DNA of 64,000 bases, taken from Pyronema omphalodes (lineage: Eukaryota; Ascomycota; Pezizomycetes; Pezizales; Pyronemataceae). The position numbers and the translations under genes were made by a program. How positions within the stretch are numbered: position 1 is the first letter of the stretch; each line of letters opens with the position of its first letter. Below, one piece after another: positions 58,040 to 64,000 of this stretch. The stretch spans positions 496,001 through 560,000 of the forward strand of contig JAJJXM010000021.1 in the NCBI GenBank assembly GCA_024516155.1, written 5' to 3'. The notes beneath the pieces are model-generated. The model was given only the letters and a program-made list of their open reading frames with translations. It had not been told where the DNA came from and did no database searches.

Positions 58040-58406
58040 CAGTCGAACCTCTTTATAAGAGTACGCTGGGACCGGAGAGGTGTACTCTTATAATGACGAA
58101 ACTCTTCGGGACAGGCTGGCTTGGCGCGAGTGATCGCTCGAGACCCGGCGCGCTGGGGGTGGTGTGTACCGCCCCTCAGCCCCAAGGTAGTGCATTAGCG
58201 CCACCTTGACACGAGTATACCCTGCTCAGCACCTTCGCCCATACCTCTATCTTAAGAGTATGCTAACAATTTTTCGCATTTCCTTAAGAGTATTTTAGTA
58301 TCGAGGTTACTCTTATTTCCCATACAAAAATCGTCGGGACCACAGCTATGCACTCTTATGAAGAGATTATTCTTATAATTGGTACGCTTATAAAAAGGTT
58401 CGACTG
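58040..58406. mobile_element. pogo/Fot1-type MITE, 367 bp
   Basis: Terminal inverted repeats CAGTCGAACCTCTTTATAAG (left) and CAGTCGAACCTTTTTATAAG (right, read in reverse) match at 19 of 20 bases and continue into GAGTACGC / CGTACC. TA dinucleotides flank both ends (58038-58039 and 58407-58408), the target-site duplication of Tc1/mariner/pogo transposons. The ends CAGT... fit the pogo/Fot1 group. The interior carries several copies of ACTCTTAT in both orientations, which may be subterminal transposase sites. No coding sequence; the element is non-autonomous. Confidence 0.9.
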
Positions 58407-58408
58407 TA

Positions 58409-59448
58409 TATGTATATTTCGGTAGCCTTAAGATTTTCCTGGTGCTGGTGCTGCGCTGGTGCTGTGTCAAGGCGTATGGCATGGTATGGTATGAACAGAT
58501 TTCTCGTCGCGTCCGAGCATATATGTAGGTACATATAGATACGTACGTAGACCAGACCGTGGGTTTCTCCGGTCGGCGGTGGACTCGGAGTATCTAAGGA
58601 AGAGTACTGGCTGTACAAGGCTCGTGCGAGTTCATGGTCCGTGAGGTATTTGCAGAAACACGGTGAGTTTCTAATCTAAAGTGACCTCCTCATCCTGCTC
58701 CTCCTCCTTCGACGACGACGGCGAAGGGAAAGTAGAAGAAGTAGACGAAGAAGAAGCTCCGACGACGAAGCTACGAGGATTAATTTCCGTAATTTAGACT
58801 CCCCAAGATTCCAAATTCCAAATTCTAACCTCTTATCTTCCAAAAAGTCGCAACCAACTTCTTTTTCTTTTCCTTTTTTGTTCCTTTTCTTTACATACAT
58901 CCTCCCAAATCGCGTCGATTAGTCGATTCGATATAACATGGGATGGAAGTATGATCCGAAATGATCTCGACGATCGTCTTCTGGGTTGCATATAGTGCTA
59001 GCATAGCATAACGTATCTTAGGAACAAGTGAAATTGGTGTGGTCTGGTAATCCTTGAGGCTTGAGACTCTTGAGACTCTTGAGTCCTATGGGTGGTGTAT
59101 GTAAGAGGCTATGGTGGCTAATCGACCCGATCTAATCCGAGAGCATCCTAGCCATCCCAGAAAGAACCCGTAATCCTTGACCTGTCTATCACAGATTCAC
59201 ATCACAAGCAAAGCAAGATGGGACCTGCTCTAGCTTATAAAGGTGATGCGACTGTACCTACTACCGTGTACATACAGTAGCCTCTGGATAAATTTAGAAA
59301 CAGTACTTGTAACGCCGGGATGAATTGATGAACACAGAGCCCACTGCCCAGATTTGCCGCGTACATACTTGTGTCCTGGCTAATGCGATATGATGTATGC
59401 CACCATAGCGGATATGCAAAGCTAGAATGAATAGAACCTAGCATGTAT
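58409..59448. other. intergenic
   Basis: No gene recognised. It has a GAC/GAAG-rich stretch near 58710-58770 whose minus-strand frame gives an Arg/Leu run, and a short GAGACTCTT tandem near 59062-59080. Confidence 0.45.
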
Positions 59449-59976
59449 CTATAGCCTCGATGTTCTGATGTTCTGATGCTGATATGCCATACTTATGCCG
59501 ATGATGATGCTGGCTTTAAAGACGCGACTTTCAACTACTTCCAAGTTTTTTTTCTTGTCCTCTGTCTCTGTCCTTCCTTTCCGAAATCCGAGATGAAGAT
59601 TTTCTCCTGCAAGCCCATGGGCGAAATGGAATTTTCTATCCTGAATCCTCCGTTCTTCGGTACCACCGAAGCTTGCCCGTTCGTCGCTATAGCTGCCATA
59701 GAAAGTAAAGTTTGTAAAGTGTAGTTTGATGGTTGCTCGTGCATTTTTTCTATCTGATTTTTCTTCAAAAATGAAGTGAAAGTGCACTTTGCTCCATTCC
59801 TGTTCCGTTAATCTCATGTGCTGCGTGCACATCCCCCATTCCGAGATTCCGACAGCCCCGAGGAATCTTAAGGTCCTAAGATCTTCATACTGCACTGTAC
59901 TTGAAAGTATGTATTGCAGCTCCTCCGTAGATCTCGCGGGGTGACTTCCGTCGCTGTCGTAGTCGTATGTAGTCAT
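59449..59976 (-). CDS. hypothetical protein (weak)
   Basis: A 175-aa frame from ATG 59976. No family recognised. It begins MTTYDYDSDGSHPARSTEEL and has a mixed, polar composition (for example LTEQEWSKVHFHFIFEEK and IKLHFTNFTFYGSYSDE) ending in a basic tail. The length is more than expected by chance here, but codon use shows no clear bias and there is no supporting neighbour. It could be an exon of a spliced gene or a chance frame. Confidence 0.3.
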   Translation of the reverse strand: MTTYDYDSDGSHPARSTEELQYILSSTVQYEDLRTLRFLGAVGISEWGMCTQHMRLTEQEWSKVHFHFIFEEKSDRKNARATIKLHFTNFTFYGSYSDERASFGGTEERRIQDRKFHFAHGLAGENLHLGFRKGRTETEDKKKNLEVVESRVFKASIIIGISMAYQHQNIRTSRL

Positions 59977-62900
59977 ATGTAATCGTTAACGTTTAGTTAT
60001 CCCTCATCTCGTTCGTCTTGTTCGTCTCTTGAGGATCCGTAGATGGAAGCTATAGCGGCCGAGTACAGTAGATAGAAAGATAGAAAGACGGATTGGTAGA
60101 TAGAGAAGTAGATATATCCTAGAGTAATTCCAAATCTTCCGGATCTTCTGAATCCTTCGATACGAATGATGGATAGGTTGGTATGTCGATAGCTGGGTAT
60201 GTAGATAAGTCGGTATGCAGTAAGTTCACATCGGCCATTTTCTCGGAGTTCATCTCATCCATCCCATGATCGTCATCAAATCCCTCCCCGAAGCTCCCTC
60301 CGATCGAGGAGTAACGGGTCTGGGTATCGATATTCGCACCTTTCACGCCTTTCGCACCTTTCGAAATTTGTTGTAACTTCGGAAAAATTTAAAAGTTGCA
60401 TTTTAGGTGGGCAGGTCGGTAGGTACCGTATCTTGTGTTTTATCCATTGACCACGGACGGGTTATGGAATGTTGCAATTTCGTTGAGTTTTTGGCTCGGG
60501 AATAGATGTAGATGGATGGATGGTGGTGGAAATGGATATTCGTGTTGAATATTCGTGAACATGATGGTGCTGGTGGTGACTTCGGTGGTGATGGCGACGG
60601 TGTAGGAGTCTGTTAAATCCCATATGCTTTCATCCGTCAGCCTTCAATTCTAAAAACACAAACACCTTGTTAGAAAGCAATAATCTCCAATCTCCAATCT
60701 CCAACCAAGGTAGAGGTAAATAATAGAACCCGAATAATCCTACCTCCGGTCCTGTAAATTTCTTCAACCCCTCAATCCAGCATCCATCATAACCTAGACA
60801 TCAGCTTCAGAAACCAAATGAAACGAAAGAAAGAACGAAAGAGTGAGATGTAATGAATTCCATCCATCAACGGAGCGACGTAATAACTGACTGAAACACC
60901 GAGCGACTGACTGACTGACTGCTGACTGCTGACTGACCTACCGACCGGGGAGGAATCACGGAGGATATCTACGGACAGTAATCATCTTATTCTTTTTCTT
61001 TCTTTTTCTTTTCCTTTGCAGATGAGCAATCAGGTAGACACGTAATCAGGTAAATAAACGTCAAGCAAGCAGGTTTTACTAACTGAACAATGCCAATGAC
61101 AAGGTTTATCAAGAATTAAGCTTATCGGGCTTATCAGCTGCTTGGGTTTCTTTTTTGTTTCTTTTGAGCTGGGCATACTAGGCATGCATACTCTATTACG
61201 AGTATGATCATAGTTGACAGACCACCTGTTAAGGTGCACACGATGAAGCAAGAAGAGAAAGATGGAGGTGGACAAATACCGAGAGTTGATTGATTGAAGG
61301 ACTACAGGAGGCTACATATAGCCAAGTCATCAACATCCACCTCCATTACACGGCGAATACAAGCACCTTTTTTACACCACCTGACTGAAGCTTTTTTTGC
61401 TTGGAGCGAAGGAACTATATGCTATTGTGATTTATTTGTACCTGGGTATTGTGAGTACGCAACACTTGGATTTTGGATTACTTTCACCCACGTAGATATG
61501 AACATCAACCAGCGTTCAGTCATCATTCAAACATATGTAGATCGAAAAGAAAAAAAAAACTAGTAAAGCTGAGTAAACATAAACCTAAGAAAACCGCAGG
61601 TCAAATTCTCTTCATAAGTTCACAAGTTCACAAGTTCGCAGCATCATTAATATGATAGCATCATCATAATTGTGATTTTCATATGAGGTCATATTACAGA
61701 TACCATCAGTTACATCACCCAAGCACATGGAACAATAGTATACCACCATAAAGAAGAAAAGAAACTATAAATCAGCAAAGTGATCATCCAGCCATCATCC
61801 CACCCATCCCACACAACCTTAACTTAACTTAACTTGAGCCAATAAAAAAAAGTAAAAAGTAAAAACTTTCCTACAAACATGAAAGTATACTATAATATCG
61901 TAAACCCTAACGGGTACCTGAAGAAGCAGAGTAAGTAGAGATGGAGGTGGAGATGGGTGCGGGGAAGAAGCTGTTGGATTTTAGCTTTAACACGCGTTTA
62001 TATGCTTTAAAACACGTGATGGATAAAGATAGAAGCCATGAAGGATGTGGGACAATGTCAAATGACATGGAATAGGATGGGATAATCTACGTATGTACAG
62101 AGTATACAAACCACAATAGAAGGGTTCCATTGATCTGGGCTGGGCTGGGACGTGGATCCAACCGAGGGAGGGTAGGTTACGAGGACTCACGCTGGGGGTA
62201 CAGAGTCGACAGGAGGGGGGAATGTAAAACTTTGTGCATATATAACCTACCGAAGACCCTGTCTGTACTCGGCTCGGGTACTCTACATATTTTGAAGTAA
62301 GTGCAGTGCAGTTTGGTAAATTGTAACAGTTACTCGGGAATTCCCGGTAAGTACATATGAAGTCCTACAACCGGTATTCAGTTGAGGCGAAGTAATGTAA
62401 GATAGGGTGAGGAGAGGAGTTGTAGTGGTATTATGGGGTACTGTACTGTTTTAATAGACGGATTACTGTGTAATGGATTTTCGAGTTTTTGAATTATTGA
62501 AATCTTTCGAGATACCGAGAGACACTAAAATTTAGACACATAAGTTTTTCCCACAACAAGCTCCGGTAGCTGTGTCTATCTCCCGAAAGAAACAAATAAT
62601 TTCTTTGGTGTTGCGGGGGTTACATATGAGCTTACATATAAAATTAGCAAAGCGCAATGTATACTGTACGAGGAGACACATTACCGAGATTATGTAACAC
62701 AGTCATGTAGTCATGTAGTCGTACAGCTTGTTCCAGTGTATGTTGCTTCTATATATGTACCTTCAAACTTCGATAACCAACGAGTTTTGATATCACAGTT
62801 TCGACGTATTTACAGTCAAAGGAATAAAAAGCAGAAACAAAAAGAGGAAGAAACAAAAAGGCTCCTTTACAACCATCAACAATTTCTCCCACGCCAATCT

Positions 62901-64000
62901 CCTTTCCCCAACATCAACGTACACATACATGCCATATCCCAATTCCTACATTTATCACTCCACATAATAACCCCTTTTAATTGATTAAATTACAATTACG
63001 AAAAAGTTTATTCTGCAGAAAAAAAATAAGCAGTCGGTTCAAGTGTAACTGTAATCTTTATATCTTTGTTTCTGGTTACTCTGGATTGATTATGGAGGTT
63101 GTACGATGGTACGATGGTACGGTGGCTTGTGGATTGTGGATTGTGGCTTGTGGATTGCGGATTGAGGATTGTGGATTTGCATGCACCCGGGTCCCAAATC
63201 AACTACATAATCTCTTCTTTTTTCAATTTCATCTTCACATTTCTGAAGATTTATAGCTTTGTATCTTTGTTCTACTTATTTACAAAATAGATCCAATATA
63301 CATACCCTATACTATACACGAAACCCCGAAGAAGAAGAGGAAGAAAAAAACCTATTCTACCACCAATGACCATCGCTACATCTCATTCTCATTCTCATTC
63401 CCTTTATCAGAATCATAAAACCAAACCCATCTCATCTCATCTCATCTCATTTTCGCCATAATCATCAAGTGTGCTTCCTTCATTAACTCAACTCAACTCA
63501 GTACCTCCACCGCTACGGCTACCTTAATCTTAATCTTCATTGTTCATTGTTCATTCTACTCTGTGGATATATATATATATATATATCAAACCCCATAGAC
63601 TAGCTAATCCATTCTATCCATCTAATCCATCTAATCCATCCAGCCCATCCATACAACAAAAAGAAATCTCAAAGGAAGGAGCTAATTCACTATACAGGCA
63701 TACAAGTACATGCTAACCCTTTACATCCCCATACGCTATACCCTATACCCGATAACTATACATACATCTTTATCTATATTCGTATCTGTATCTGTATCTG
63801 TATCTATATCCATCCCCATATCTTATTATCAATCTATATCTATATCTGTATCTATATCTATATCAATCTATATCTATATCTATATCTATATCAATCTATA
63901 TCTATATCTATATCTATATCAATCTATAACTATAGCTATAGCTATAACCAGAACCAGAACCCCCTATCCGTTATCTCATTATCCCTTGTTGTTGTCCTAG
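59977..64000. other. gene-poor, simple-repeat-rich right end
   Basis: No gene supported. A 75-aa frame at 60119-60346 (-) is acidic and unassigned. Short tandems are common: (CTGA)n near 60905-60940, (TTAAC)n near 61817-61838, TGTGGATTG-type near 63125-63175, (CTCAT)n near 63380-63450, (AT)n near 63568-63586 and TATATC/TATCTG hexamers near 63775-63930. The long pyrimidine-rich plus strand from 62870 to the end resembles the leader of a gene starting beyond the window, which is inference. Confidence 0.45.
63775..63930. repeat. (TATCTG)/(TATATC) hexamer array
   Basis: About 25 units of TATCTG and TATATC with interspersed TATCAA variants, close to the window's right edge. Long Ile/Tyr/Ser open frames across it are translation artefacts. 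Confidence 0.9.

Overview
This window is nuclear DNA of a filamentous ascomycete (Pezizomycotina), and I tentatively place it in Leotiomycetes. The evidence is short 50-140 nt GT-AG introns with CTAAC/CTAAT branch sites, fungus-specific genes (MDM12, a fungal-type complex I 17.8 kDa-like subunit, a long fungal F-box protein, a C2H2/ankyrin protein with an acuF-like finger array) and Tad-like LINE remnants. It is a mosaic of housekeeping genes and long gene-poor stretches rich in simple repeats. All exon joins below were worked out by hand and checked for reading frame.

Layout. 1-6.4 kb: an MFS sugar transporter (-) and a kinase of the AnmK/levoglucosan-kinase family (+), divergently arranged around a 1.9 kb intergenic region. 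6.4-13 kb: gene-poor. 13-16.2 kb: a 1023-aa C2H2 zinc-finger/ankyrin protein with 15 repeats of two subtypes. 18-23.6 kb: a compact housekeeping block, NDUFAF7 (-) / GPI15 (+) and RPC34 (-) / MDM12 (+), two divergent pairs. 23.8-27.7 kb: an unknown gene, an 8-bp minisatellite and a decayed LINE 3' end. 27.7-31.8 kb: a three-exon F-box gene. 33.1-35.7 kb: ABP1, six exons. 37.1-38.5 kb: eIF5. 40.6-41.4 kb: an unknown C2HC protein. 42.0-44.0 kb: a complex I subunit (-) / SIL1 (+), divergent. 45.1-45.9 kb: an unknown gene. 46.5-47.9 kb: LINE 3' fragments, one with an open RNase H/zinc-knuckle end. 48.6-50.1 kb: a divergent TFIIB-like protein with two zinc ribbons. 51-52.9 kb: SUB2 helicase with a 529-nt first intron. 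53-64 kb: gene-poor, with a pogo/Fot1-type MITE at 58.0-58.4 kb, a LINE tail scrap and only weak ORFs.

How the genes work together. Most are independent core functions: GPI anchor synthesis, Pol III, ERMES, actin patches, translation initiation, complex I and its assembly, ER chaperone exchange and mRNA export. The one pairing that suggests a joint pathway is the transporter with the anhydrosugar kinase: uptake of a sugar followed by ring-opening phosphorylation. The kinase's length and active-site layout fit yeast levoglucosan kinase at least as well as bacterial AnmK. No CRISPR array, rRNA or confident tRNA was seen.
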